This document shows positions 17,892 through 27,175 of a stretch of DNA of 64,000 nucleotides, in pieces (position 1 is the first letter of the stretch; each line of letters opens with the position of its first letter). A program made the position numbers and the translations under genes. The DNA is from Sedimentisphaera salicampi (lineage in GTDB: Bacteria > Planctomycetota > Phycisphaerae > Sedimentisphaerales > Sedimentisphaeraceae): contig NZ_CP021023.1 of assembly GCF_002117005.1 (NCBI RefSeq), forward strand, positions 1,798,001 through 1,862,000. The letters run 5' to 3'. The notes under the pieces are model-generated. The model was given only the letters and a program-made list of their open reading frames with translations, was not told where the DNA came from and searched no databases.

Positions 17892-18980
17892 ATGAAAAAG
17901 GTAGTAACATTCGGAGAGATAATGGGCAGAATAATGCCCGAGGGCTTTATGAGGTTTCGCCAGTGTCTGCCCGGGAAGGTTGATATGCTGTTTGCAGGTG
18001 CGGAGGCAAATGTTGCAGTATCGGTATCGCAGTTAGGCGGGGAGGCCGAGTTTGTTACTGCTCTGCCGGAAAACGATATAGCATCTGCCTGCATCGCTGA
18101 GCTGAGCTCATTAGGGGTGGCCACATCTCACATAATCCGCAGCGACGGCAGGTTAGGTTTATACTTCACCGAACCCGGAGCCAATCAGCGCCCCAGCCGG
18201 GTAATATACGACCGCTCCTATTCGGCAATAAGCAAAGCAGAGCCCGCAGACTACGACTGGGACGGGGTGTTCTCGGATGCAGGCTGGCTTCATATATCGG
18301 GCATAACGCCGGCGATATCAAAAAATGCTGCCGAGAGCACGCTTGCTGCTGTAAAGAAGGCGAAGCAGGCAGGGGTAACAATCTCCTGCGATCTGAACTT
18401 CCGCGCAAAGCTTTGGAAATGGAAACAAGGCATAGAGCCGCAGGCCCTTGCCCGCGAGGTAATGAGCGAGATTGTATCCGGTGTTGATGTGCTGATCGCC
18501 AACGAGGAAGACGCCGACTGCGTGCTGGGCATAAAAGCAGAAAACACGGACGTTGAAGCGGGGAGCCTCGATGTTCAGGCATATAAAGACGTGGCCGCTA
18601 AGATCAGCAGGGCATTCCCAAACATTGAAAAGATAGCCACCACATTTCGGGAGAGCGTATCGGCCTCGCACAACAACTGGGGAGCAATGCTTTACGACTG
18701 CAAGCAGGCCAAGGCCTTTTACGCCCCGACCGAAGCCGGAGAATACCAACCTTACAGAATCACGGATATTGTTGACAGAGTGGGCGGAGGAGACGCCTTC
18801 GCAGCAGGGCTTATTTTTGCTCTGAACACACCCGAGCTCAGCGGTTGCAGGGAGGCGGTGTCTTTCGCTGCTGCTTCTTCCTGCCTTGCCCATTCAATCA
18901 AAGGCGATTTCAATTTCTCCACGAGAAGCGAAGTGGAAGCGCTTGCCGGCGGCAACGCTTCGGGCAGGGTAGTCAGGTAA
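17892..18980 (+). CDS. kdgK: PfkB-family 2-keto-3-deoxygluconate kinase
   Basis: A 362-residue ribokinase-fold sugar kinase. Visible family blocks: TFGEIMGRIMPEG at the N-terminus, GAEANVAVSVSQLGG, the substrate region DLNFRAKLWKWKQG, and the active-site motif DRVGGGDAFAAGLIFAL with its catalytic Asp. It phosphorylates KDG to KDPG, the substrate of the aldolase encoded 33 nt upstream, so substrate assignment is supported by context as well as sequence. Somewhat longer than E. coli KdgK (about 310). Confidence 0.9.
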   Translation: MKKVVTFGEIMGRIMPEGFMRFRQCLPGKVDMLFAGAEANVAVSVSQLGGEAEFVTALPENDIASACIAELSSLGVATSHIIRSDGRLGLYFTEPGANQRPSRVIYDRSYSAISKAEPADYDWDGVFSDAGWLHISGITPAISKNAAESTLAAVKKAKQAGVTISCDLNFRAKLWKWKQGIEPQALAREVMSEIVSGVDVLIANEEDADCVLGIKAENTDVEAGSLDVQAYKDVAAKISRAFPNIEKIATTFRESVSASHNNWGAMLYDCKQAKAFYAPTEAGEYQPYRITDIVDRVGGGDAFAAGLIFALNTPELSGCREAVSFAAASSCLAHSIKGDFNFSTRSEVEALAGGNASGRVVR

Positions 18981-19013
18981 ATTAAGACAAGAATCATACA
19001 AGGAGTTTGAATT

Positions 19014-20294
19014 ATGCAAACACAAGAGAAGAAAAAAGTATCACCTCTAAGAAAACTCTGGCTGCTTCTTCTCACAGTAGGCCCCGGGATTTTTTGCATT
19101 GGTTACACAATCGGCACAGGCAGCGTAACCTCGATGAGCAAGGCGGGTTCTGAATTCGGCACTCAGCTTCTCTGGGTTTTGGCATTCAGCTGCCTGTTTG
19201 CGTGGGTGCTGATGGAGGCTTACGGCAGATACGCCGTGATTACCGGCGAAACAGCGATACACAGCTTCAAAACGCAGCTCAAAGGCGGTAAGTTTATAGC
19301 GATACTGGTGCTTGTGGGGGTAAGCGTAGGCCAATGGTGCTGCCTGTCTGGGCTCGTTGGCCTTTCCTCAGCGGCGGTTTACGAAACTCTGAGGCTATTA
19401 GTTCCCTCGCTGGATCCTTCCGGATATGTGCCTACGCTGATTATAGCGATTCTGATAATGGCAGTTATGTACGCCATACTCTGGTTCGGCACCTATTCAA
19501 TCTTCGAAAAGGTGCTGGTGTTTTTCGTTACGCTTCTGGGCTTAAGCTTTATTGTTTCGATGTTTATAGTGCTGCCTTCGCCTGCTGATATTGCCGAGGG
19601 TTTTATCCCGTCAATACCGGATGTGGAAGGGGCTAATCTTATGATAGCGGCTTTCGTGGGCACAACTATGGCGGCGCCTACGTTTGTTGTTCGTCCGCTT
19701 TTAGTCAAAAGCAAGGGCTGGATAGAAGCAAATGACGGCCTTCGCCAGCAGCAGAGGGATTCATTCACCTCTGCACTGATGATGTTTATTATAAGCGGCT
19801 CTGTAATGGTCTGCGCAGCGGGTGCTTTGTTCGCAGAAGGCAAGGTGATAACCAACGTGCTGGATATGGCAAACAGTTTGAGCCCGTTCGCAGGCAGATT
19901 TGCCGTTGCGCTGTTCCTCGTGGGCACGCTCAGCGCAGGGCTGTCTTCCACATTGCCTATAATGATGGTTGCCCCGCTTTTGATTTCCGACTACAACAAG
20001 GGCAAGATGGTTACTCGCTCGGTGATGTTCCGCTCGCTCACAGCAGTGGCCGCCTTGATAGGTTTGACCGTCCCAATACTCGGGGCAAACCCGATACTTG
20101 CCCAAATCGCAACGCAGGTATCGCAGGTTTTCAATCTACCGCTGGTCGTAGGCTGCATAATATTCCTCGTAAACAGCAAGCAAATGGGCAGATACCGCGC
20201 AGGCTGGCTTCTTAACTTCGGGATGGCAGCAGCGTTTATGTTCTCTCTGGTAATCTCATATATCGCAGTTTTAGGCTTGAGGGATTTCTTCTAA
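19014..20294 (+). CDS. Nramp-like transporter lacking canonical metal-binding motifs
   Basis: A 426-residue, about eleven-segment membrane transporter with the Nramp fold signature (TVGPGIFCIGYTIGTGSVTS in TM1, LMIAAFVGTTMAAPTFVVR in TM6, a LeuT-like inverted repeat). Canonical metal transporters have DPGN in TM1 and MPHN in TM6; here these positions read IGTGS and AAPTF, so the metal-coordinating Asp, Asn and Met are absent. It lies between a KDG kinase and a sulfatase with short spacers and a good AGGAG site. A different substrate, perhaps the sugar acid of this operon or another cation, is likely (inference). Confidence 0.8.
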   Translation: MQTQEKKKVSPLRKLWLLLLTVGPGIFCIGYTIGTGSVTSMSKAGSEFGTQLLWVLAFSCLFAWVLMEAYGRYAVITGETAIHSFKTQLKGGKFIAILVLVGVSVGQWCCLSGLVGLSSAAVYETLRLLVPSLDPSGYVPTLIIAILIMAVMYAILWFGTYSIFEKVLVFFVTLLGLSFIVSMFIVLPSPADIAEGFIPSIPDVEGANLMIAAFVGTTMAAPTFVVRPLLVKSKGWIEANDGLRQQQRDSFTSALMMFIISGSVMVCAAGALFAEGKVITNVLDMANSLSPFAGRFAVALFLVGTLSAGLSSTLPIMMVAPLLISDYNKGKMVTRSVMFRSLTAVAALIGLTVPILGANPILAQIATQVSQVFNLPLVVGCIIFLVNSKQMGRYRAGWLLNFGMAAAFMFSLVISYIAVLGLRDFF

Positions 20295-20358
20295 TTTCAG
20301 AAATGATAAAATCAGCAGTGCAGTTATCTGCTTGCCATATTGAAAGAAAGCAAAAGTA

Positions 20359-22353
20359 ATGCATAACGATAACATTAAAAAAAGTATTCTGGAAAATGTT
20401 TCACGCAGGAGCTTCTTGAAAACGGCTGCATCTTTTGCCGCAGGCTCGTCTATAGCTTCAAAATTTTTACACAGCCAAAATTATGCGTTTGGGAAGGAAT
20501 CCAAAACAAAGCCAAATATAATATTCATAATGGCTGATGATGTAGGCTATTCAGACTTAGCTGCCTACGGGCAGGAATATTTTCCAACTCCTCACACAAG
20601 CAAACTGGCAAGGCAGGGAATGAGATTAACCGATGCATACAGCAACGCCGCAGTTTGCTCGCCCACAAGATTTTCTGTATTGACTGGCAATTGCCCTTTC
20701 CGGCGCTATCACACAAGCCATGTGTTATTCAACGGCGAGCCGATGGTTATCAGGCCGGAGGATTTTAACATCGCAAAGATGCTCAAGCAGAAGGGATACC
20801 AAACAGGCGTTGTGGGTAAATGGCATTTGGGTTTGGGCAGCAGCCTTCCAAGGGATATTAACAGCCCGGGGCTCGGCCCGAACGATATTGGCTTCGATAA
20901 ATCTTACATTGTTCCCGACGGACATAATATGAAGCCGGATTATTATATAGAAGACGGCAAGATTGAAGGCGGAACAGAGCCTCCTTTTGAGAGTGAAATA
21001 AAAATAATCGAGCGATACGGCTATAAGCTTGTTAAGCATATTCCAAAGGGCAGCTGGGAAAACCGCAGGCCAGCGGAGGAGATTGGCGCACGGCTCGCTC
21101 AAAAAGCCGAAGAATTTATAGAGCAGAATGCCGATAAGCCGTTTTTCCTGTATTTCCCTACCTGCTCAATACATTTCCCCCTTGCCCCAGACAAGCGTTT
21201 TGCAGGTAAAAGCGGCGCAGGCGTTCACGGCGATTACGTTATGCAGTTTGACTGGACAATAGGACGCATAATGCAAACTCTGGACAGGCTTGGATTGGCG
21301 GAAAACACCCTGCTGATTGTTACCAGCGACAACGGCGGGTATCCGAGTTCGAGCTCACACGGAGCCGGCGAAGAAAAATACCGCCCTGCTGCTCCTTGGC
21401 GGGGGCATAAAGCCACTGCATACGAAGGCGGGCTGCGCGTTCCTTTTATCGCTCGAATGCCCGGGGTAATACCGAGAGCAGAGGTAAGCAGCGAGCCGAT
21501 AATGCTTTCGGATATGGCCGCCACTTTTGCAGCGTTAACAGGCTGTGAATTAAAACCAAATCAGGCTCTCGACAGCTTCAATGTATTGCCGGCTTTATCA
21601 GACAGCAACAGTAACAACCAGATAAGGCCGTATATCATCGGAGGAGACAGAGCCCTCAACTCCTTGGGCTTGCGGGAAGGTGAGTGGAAGCTCGTTTTTT
21701 ATCCTGCTGATGAGAAGATGGAATTGTACAACCTGAAAAACGACCCCGCAGAAAAGAACAATCTTGCCGAAAAGATGCCTGAGATTGTATGGCGGATGAG
21801 GGCTTTGCTTGAAAGCCATTTCACTTCCGGAAGCTCCCGAGAGAATGCTGAAGGCAAACGCAAAACGTTGGCAGAAATCCTGGAAGAAAAGCAGGAACGA
21901 AACAAGCTGATAGAAGAGAAATTCGGCAGCTCCGGCTCAGAGAACAAAGAAGAAAAAACGCTGCTGAGAAAACCTGTCGGCGAAATCAAACAGACCCCGC
22001 AGCTCGGCCTTGAAGTTGGAGCGGTTTTATTTTCCGACCGTGATTACAAGGTTCGCAATTTACCGGATGTTTTGAAAGGGGCAAATTTCGTTAGAACTGA
22101 TATGGACGGCAGAAAGACTATTGTCTGCAAGAAAGGCGGGATGGTGCATTTCTTAACGCCCCAGCCGCATAGAAATAAAGACAGCCAGTCGCGCAGGCTT
22201 GAGAAGCAGGGCTTTGAAAAGGTGAATATCCCGGAATTCAAATTCTTTACGGAAAGAGATTCCAACCATTGCACGCTCTATCAAAAGAATTGCAAAGAGG
22301 GGGAAAAGCTGGAATTCAGCAAGTGGGCAGTGCCGCTTGTTTTTCAAAAATGA
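20359..22353 (+). CDS. Tat-exported sulfatase with C-terminal extension
   Basis: A 664-residue type I sulfatase. The twin-arginine signal (SRRSFLKTAASFAAG, about residues 15-29) indicates folded export. Metal site and catalysis: IIFIMADDVGYSD, the formylglycine motif CSPTR (Cys about residue 101) with downstream LTG, GKWHLG, and TSDNGG. After the normal sulfatase end (KLVFYPADEKMELYNLKNDP..., about residue 470) there is a charged coiled stretch and a further domain of about 110 residues (GAVLFSDRDYKVRNLPDVL to the end) that I do not recognise. Last gene of the eda-kdgK locus; it probably desulfates an algal-type polysaccharide. Confidence 0.92.
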   Translation: MHNDNIKKSILENVSRRSFLKTAASFAAGSSIASKFLHSQNYAFGKESKTKPNIIFIMADDVGYSDLAAYGQEYFPTPHTSKLARQGMRLTDAYSNAAVCSPTRFSVLTGNCPFRRYHTSHVLFNGEPMVIRPEDFNIAKMLKQKGYQTGVVGKWHLGLGSSLPRDINSPGLGPNDIGFDKSYIVPDGHNMKPDYYIEDGKIEGGTEPPFESEIKIIERYGYKLVKHIPKGSWENRRPAEEIGARLAQKAEEFIEQNADKPFFLYFPTCSIHFPLAPDKRFAGKSGAGVHGDYVMQFDWTIGRIMQTLDRLGLAENTLLIVTSDNGGYPSSSSHGAGEEKYRPAAPWRGHKATAYEGGLRVPFIARMPGVIPRAEVSSEPIMLSDMAATFAALTGCELKPNQALDSFNVLPALSDSNSNNQIRPYIIGGDRALNSLGLREGEWKLVFYPADEKMELYNLKNDPAEKNNLAEKMPEIVWRMRALLESHFTSGSSRENAEGKRKTLAEILEEKQERNKLIEEKFGSSGSENKEEKTLLRKPVGEIKQTPQLGLEVGAVLFSDRDYKVRNLPDVLKGANFVRTDMDGRKTIVCKKGGMVHFLTPQPHRNKDSQSRRLEKQGFEKVNIPEFKFFTERDSNHCTLYQKNCKEGEKLEFSKWAVPLVFQK

Positions 22354-22555
22354 TTTTTTCGCAGCGGGGAAAACCTGAGCCATACAGCCGAGCCGCCATG
22401 GTGGATTCAGCAACACTGGAGCGTGTGATATTTCCTGAATTCGGCGGTTAATTTTCATAAGTGCCTGTCAATAAAGGACTGGATTTTTTGCCCAGGCACT
22501 ACATCGCTGTTTTTTTGAGTTTTTAAAAATGGATTTAGACTTTAATAGTTTCGGA

Positions 22556-22592
22556 CTCAAAAAAACACTGCCGGTTTGTGTGCCGGCAGTGT
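22556..22592 (-). terminator. Rho-independent terminator of the Gly-rich protein gene
   Basis: Perfect 11-bp stem AACACTGCCGG (22563-22573) / CCGGCAGTGTT (22582-22592). On the minus strand it runs into a T tract (A run at 22556-22564 on the plus strand). Between it and the stop codon lies a threefold 12-bp tandem repeat (AAATGGTTTTGT, 22601-22635). The 22354-22460 stretch after the sulfatase holds no gene I can support. Confidence 0.85.
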
Positions 22593-22640
22593 TAATGAAA
22601 AATGGTTTTGTAAATGGTTTTGTAAATGGTTTCTGTAATT

Positions 22641-25600
22641 TCAGTTTCTGGAAAGTCTTCCGAGCCAGTTCTCAGCGAACTTGGCAAAATCGAGCAGGTC
22701 TATTCTGTCGTCATCAACGTAGTCGTATTCCTGCGGGAAGTTTTCTGCTGAGGCATCTTCGAGCCAATATTCCATCATATCGGAAAGTTCCGGGCTGTTC
22801 AAATAGCTCACGGTAACTTCACAGCTGTAATAATCAATCGCTTCGCCTGCTGTTTCGTTATGATTCTGGTTCATCAAGAGCCCGTCTTGCGAGGAGATAT
22901 TCGGTCCTATCTGGAAGCTGTAGCTGCCCTCAGCGGTCTGTTCCGGGAACTCTATCCTGTAAACAGGCTTGCCGGAGAGCGAAACTGATTTGGATATCCC
23001 GCTTGCTGCAACAACCCCATCAGGGCCGGTTATGCTCACATCAGCAGGCTGGAACGAGCTGTCTTGAATCGGCGAGGAGAAGCTGATCTCCAAGGAGCTG
23101 AGATACCCGTCCACAACTCCCGTCGGCGAGGTCTCGCTGAGTACGAACAGATCATCTGCAGGGCTGTGGGTGTAAACAGTGCCGTCTTCGCCGTATTCAA
23201 AGCCGCTTCCGCCGATTGCGAGAATATTAGACATCGGCAGAGCCAAATCGGCTGAATACAAAGCGATTCGCCCGCCTGAGCCGCCTCCGCCGTCTTGCTC
23301 GCTCACAATCGGCCCGTTCCCACCGTTTGCTGTTATAAGCCCGGAGCCGGTAACTGAGCCTGCTGTAATCCAGATGCTCCCGCCAGCTCCGCCGCCGGCT
23401 GCGCCCCAGCTATGCGATGGGCCGTTTTTCCCGTCAGAGCTCACAGCGCCGCTTATGCTGAGCTCACCGCCCACTTTCACCCGCAGCGAGCCGCCGCCTG
23501 CCCCGCCTGAGCCCGCGTATCCATCGCCTCCGCCTGAGCCGTAATCGCTCGGGCAGTACATATCCCCGTAAGGTGCGCCGCCTGAAAATGGGCTTTGCGG
23601 ATCACCGCCGAAGCCTCCGTAGGCTCCGCCGCCTCCGCCGGCAGAATCAGCTCTTGCTCCGCTCCCCGCGCCTGGGCCGCTTTCGTTTGGGAATCCTCTG
23701 TAGTCAGCGGCGATATATCCATCCGGTTGGATTGTTAAATTCCCTGCTGTTTCAATAGAGGCATTTGCATTTAATTGCCCGCCGGTTTCAATCAGAAAAT
23801 CTGTTTCGGCTGCTATCTCTATCATTTCGCTGCCGCTTGGCTGGGTTATTATTCCGCCGTCAGCGAGAGTTACATTATCTGCGATTAGCTTTGTCAGAGG
23901 TGCAGCCTTACCGCCGTTTTTCACCAGCAGATTGAACTTTTCCGGCGTTTCAAAATGCGTGAGTCCTTGGGAAACGCCGTTGTTATCCACTGTAACGAGC
24001 CCGTAAGTTTGCCCTTTGTCTTTAGCGTAAATTGTACCAGCTCCGCCGGCATTCCCGCTTGTGCCCGTGCCGGAGAAGGCCTCGATATTGCCTGCGAAGG
24101 TATTAGCATTGTAGTACAGAGCTATCCTGCCGCCGCCTCCAGCGCCGCCGTCTTCTTCGGTTACTACATGCCCTTCTCCTCCGTTTGCCTGAATAAGTCC
24201 GCTGCCTGAGAGAGAATCGGCGCTGAGCCAGATGCTTCCGCCAGCTCCGCCTCCTGCTGCGCCCCAGTAATGTGAAGAACCGACTGCGCCGTTGGCCTTC
24301 ACTGTTCCGTCAACAGTTATCGCTCCGGCAGCCTGAATTTTAATCCTTCCGCCGCCTTTGCCGCCTGCGCCTGCGTAGCCGTCGCCTCCACCTGAGCCGA
24401 ACTGATTCGGCTGGAATATTGAGCCGTATCCCGTTCCGCCCTGATACGGGCTGCCGGGCTTGCCGCCGTTGCCGCCGTAGGCCCCGCCGCCTCCGCCGGC
24501 AGCCTCTGCACGTGTTCCGGTGCCCGCTCCGGGGCCTTCCTGATTTGCAAAGCCGAGATGATCAGCGCTGATCAGTCCGCCTGTTTCCACGATTACATCT
24601 CCGCCTGTATTGAAATCTGCGTTCGCCTGAATGCTTCCGTCGGTTTGAACTGTAAGATCTCCGGAGACCGTGCCTTCAGAGTGGTCCATTTCTTCAGTGT
24701 TTACAACATTCCCGCCCGCTTCAACCGTGAGGGTGTTTAGGGCAAATAGATTCTCAAGGGCTGCCTGCGCCCCGCTGCTTACGGTGAGATTAAACTGGGC
24801 AGGGGTTTCAATTATTGTTGAAGTGTAGGCGTTGGAATTGTTGTTCAAAACCACTGAGCCTTCTGATTCATTCTTGTTCTTCAGGTAAATTGTGCCGGCA
24901 CCGCCGCAGCCGATTGAGCTGCCTTCTCCTCCGAAGGCTTGGAGATCTCCCGAAAAACTGCTGCCTGCATAATACAGGGCAATTCTTCCGCCGCCTCCAG
25001 CGCCGCCGTCCTCTTCGGTTACTACATGCCCTTCTCCTCCGTTTGCCTGAATAAGCCCGCTGCCTGAGAGAGAATCGGCGCTGAGCCAGATGCTTCCGCC
25101 AGCTCCGCCTCCTGCTGCGCCCCAGTAATGTGAAGAACCGACTGCGCCGTTGGCCTTCACTGTTCCGTCAACAGTTATCGCTCCGGCGGCCTGAATTTTA
25201 ATGCTTCCGCCGCCTTTGCCGCCTGCGCCTGCATATCCATCCCCTCCGCCTGAGCCGAACTGATTCGGCTGGAGTATTGAGCCGTATCCCGTTCCGCCCT
25301 GATACGGGCTGCCGGGCTTGCCGCCGTTGCCGCCGTAGGCCCCGCCGCCTCCGCCGGCAGCCTCTGCACGTGTTCCGGTGCCCGCTCCGGGGCCTTCCTG
25401 ATTTGCAAAGCCGAGATAATTCGAGCTTACCTCTGCGCCCGCTTCAACAGTGAAGCTGCCCTGAGCGTCTATCTCAATATTCGCGAGTATCTGAGAGGTA
25501 TTTTTGAGAATGCCGTCTTCTCCGATATTTAAGTACGACCTGTCAGCACCTTCAAGATTCTTCAGCTTACCCTGATTTTCGAGAGTAATGCTGTTTACAG

Positions 25601-26582
25601 AAACCAAGACATCTCCAAGGCCCGCGGATGCTGAGTTAGTTATCAAAACGTCGCAGGGCTGAGAAGGGTTAAGGGGGCTTTCAGCCCCAATTCTGCTCTG
25701 ATTATCTAAAAGGACCTGCGGGAAGGCATCTGAGCCTGATTTTGTGCATATCGTGCCTGCCCCGCCGCATCTGCCGTCTGCGCTTGTTCCTCCAGCGCAG
25801 GATATGCTGCCGGCGAAACTGCTGCCTGCATAATACAGGGCGATTCTTCCGCCTCCGCCTCCGCCGCTGTCTTCTTCGCTTACTAAAGCTCCGTTGCCCC
25901 CGTCGGCAATAAAGCTGCCGGTGCCTGCTAAGGAATCGGCTTCAATCCAGATACTGCCGCCTGCACCTCCGCCGGATGCGCCCCAGTAATGAACAGGCCC
26001 ATTCGCACCTTTGGCATCTATCATGCCGTTGTTTGTGAATGTGCCGCCGGCTGTTATCTTGATTCTCCCGCCTCCGGCTCCGCCATTTCCTGCGAAGCCA
26101 TGGCCTCCGCCTGAGCCGAGATCCTGAGGCTCTAAAATTGAGCCGTATCCCACGCCGCCTGAATAGTAGCTGTTTTCGGGTTCGCCGCCGTTTCCGCCGT
26201 ATGCCCCGCCGCCTCCGCCTGCAGAATCAGCTCTTGCTCCGCTGCCCGCGCCGGGGCCGCTTTGTGCGGGGAAACCTTTCCCGCTAACGCTGATCTCTGC
26301 GCCGGAATCTATCGTAACATCGCCGGTAATCGACAGGTCTATTTTGTTCTCTGGTGCATCGCCTGAAGGATGAGTGAGAGCGCCTCCGCTTTCGATATAG
26401 AGGCTTGCAAAGCTGTGCTCTCCGGCAACTTCCAAAACTCCTCCGTCTTTTATCACAACATCCTGACCTTCAAGAGTTGGGTCTTCTGGAGAGAGATACG
26501 ACAGATCTACGATATCGTACCCGTATAGAAAAGAAGATAAAGACAGACTTACCAATACAAGAATTGAGGTGAACCATTTCAT
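22641..26582 (-). CDS. Giant Gly-rich modular surface protein with dockerin-like tail
   Basis: 1313 residues with a signal peptide (about 1-22). Four modules of roughly 200 residues start with (S/E)GPGAG(S/T)G(A/T)R and continue with GGGGGAYGG, GSGGG(D/H)G(Y/F)AG and a GGAGGSIW(I/L) segment. Their DNA starts lie near 26277, 25404, 24552 and 23692 (period about 860 bp). Modules 2 and 3 are almost identical at the DNA level. Between modules are beta-helix-like segments (DGGVLEVAGEHSFASLYIES). The C-terminus has an Ig-like part and DDDRIDLLDFAKFAENWLGR, a dockerin-like half. A cell-surface or matrix protein is likely; no enzyme domain is visible. Confidence 0.8.
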   Translation of the reverse strand: MKWFTSILVLVSLSLSSFLYGYDIVDLSYLSPEDPTLEGQDVVIKDGGVLEVAGEHSFASLYIESGGALTHPSGDAPENKIDLSITGDVTIDSGAEISVSGKGFPAQSGPGAGSGARADSAGGGGGAYGGNGGEPENSYYSGGVGYGSILEPQDLGSGGGHGFAGNGGAGGGRIKITAGGTFTNNGMIDAKGANGPVHYWGASGGGAGGSIWIEADSLAGTGSFIADGGNGALVSEEDSGGGGGGRIALYYAGSSFAGSISCAGGTSADGRCGGAGTICTKSGSDAFPQVLLDNQSRIGAESPLNPSQPCDVLITNSASAGLGDVLVSVNSITLENQGKLKNLEGADRSYLNIGEDGILKNTSQILANIEIDAQGSFTVEAGAEVSSNYLGFANQEGPGAGTGTRAEAAGGGGGAYGGNGGKPGSPYQGGTGYGSILQPNQFGSGGGDGYAGAGGKGGGSIKIQAAGAITVDGTVKANGAVGSSHYWGAAGGGAGGSIWLSADSLSGSGLIQANGGEGHVVTEEDGGAGGGGRIALYYAGSSFSGDLQAFGGEGSSIGCGGAGTIYLKNKNESEGSVVLNNNSNAYTSTIIETPAQFNLTVSSGAQAALENLFALNTLTVEAGGNVVNTEEMDHSEGTVSGDLTVQTDGSIQANADFNTGGDVIVETGGLISADHLGFANQEGPGAGTGTRAEAAGGGGGAYGGNGGKPGSPYQGGTGYGSIFQPNQFGSGGGDGYAGAGGKGGGRIKIQAAGAITVDGTVKANGAVGSSHYWGAAGGGAGGSIWLSADSLSGSGLIQANGGEGHVVTEEDGGAGGGGRIALYYNANTFAGNIEAFSGTGTSGNAGGAGTIYAKDKGQTYGLVTVDNNGVSQGLTHFETPEKFNLLVKNGGKAAPLTKLIADNVTLADGGIITQPSGSEMIEIAAETDFLIETGGQLNANASIETAGNLTIQPDGYIAADYRGFPNESGPGAGSGARADSAGGGGGAYGGFGGDPQSPFSGGAPYGDMYCPSDYGSGGGDGYAGSGGAGGGSLRVKVGGELSISGAVSSDGKNGPSHSWGAAGGGAGGSIWITAGSVTGSGLITANGGNGPIVSEQDGGGGSGGRIALYSADLALPMSNILAIGGSGFEYGEDGTVYTHSPADDLFVLSETSPTGVVDGYLSSLEISFSSPIQDSSFQPADVSITGPDGVVAASGISKSVSLSGKPVYRIEFPEQTAEGSYSFQIGPNISSQDGLLMNQNHNETAGEAIDYYSCEVTVSYLNSPELSDMMEYWLEDASAENFPQEYDYVDDDRIDLLDFAKFAENWLGRLSRN

Positions 26583-27136
26583 TTTGTTTCCCCTTAAAAA
26601 AAATGGTGGTTAATGTTTATGTTTATTATAAGTCGAATTGATTAAAAAAACGCAGGTAAAATAAAAAAAATAATCAGAATTATTCAAAAAATTCTATAAA
26701 ACTTTTGTTTGCAGGAAGTTAAGATATTTCAAATTTTGTCTTTTAAAGCGAGTCTCCATAGCCGTAAGCTGAGTTTTAACAAGATATTCAGGTGTTTATC
26801 TTGGGTATTCTCTCGCTTCTGCCTGAATTTATGTGCACAATATCCACACGCCCCTTAGCTCCGCGGGTTTACCTTAAAAGTTTCCTGCACTTCCTGCGGT
26901 TCAACTAAATTGGGCGGTGAGGGATGTGATAAATTAGACAAGATTAACAGCCCCGAACCGCTTTGGCTGCGGGGCAAGGATTTACAGGATGAGATAAAAA
27001 TTTCAGATATAATTTTTCTGTTCTGTTCGGGATAGGCCGTTTTGGGTTTTTTCGCAGAAAAAACTTCCCCTGTTGCCGCAAATATATTGCGATGCGAAAA
27101 AAAATCATTTTTTTGTTGAACAGGCGGCGCATTGGT
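26583..27136. other. Intergenic region with dispersed hairpin repeat, copy 2
   Basis: About 550 bases without a gene. At 26938-26990 it carries ACAGCCCCGAACCGCTTTGG and CTGCGGGGCAAGGATTTACA, a second copy of the element at 15321-15371. The remainder is AT-rich near both ends and holds the promoters of the flanking divergent genes. Confidence 0.5.
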
Positions 27137-27162
27137 GTATTATATAGGTAATACAGTAATAC
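27137..27162 (+). promoter_or_regulatory. Probable GntR/YtrA-type autoregulatory operator
   Basis: GTATTA-TATAGG-TAATAC is a perfect 6-bp inverted repeat (27137-27154), followed at once by another TAATAC (27157-27162). It lies just before the ribosome site (GAAGG, 27163-27167) of the GntR-type gene, where an autorepressor would block transcription. Confidence 0.65.
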
Positions 27163-27175
27163 GAAGGTTTTGATA

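Noticed and set aside
22269-22451. 60-codon plus-strand frame overlapping the sulfatase end (…PYSRAAMVDSATLERV…)
   Set aside because: Most of it is out-of-frame sulfatase sequence, there is no ribosome site, and no family match known to me supports it.
22460-22500. Hairpin AGTGCCTG/CAGGCACT after the sulfatase as its terminator
   Set aside because: Only 8 bp with a 25-nt loop and no immediate T run; too weak to list as a feature.
23179-23544. Plus-strand Pro/Ser-rich frames opposite the Gly-rich protein
   Set aside because: Antisense of Gly-rich codons gives Pro/Ala/Ser-rich frames; pure compositional artefact.
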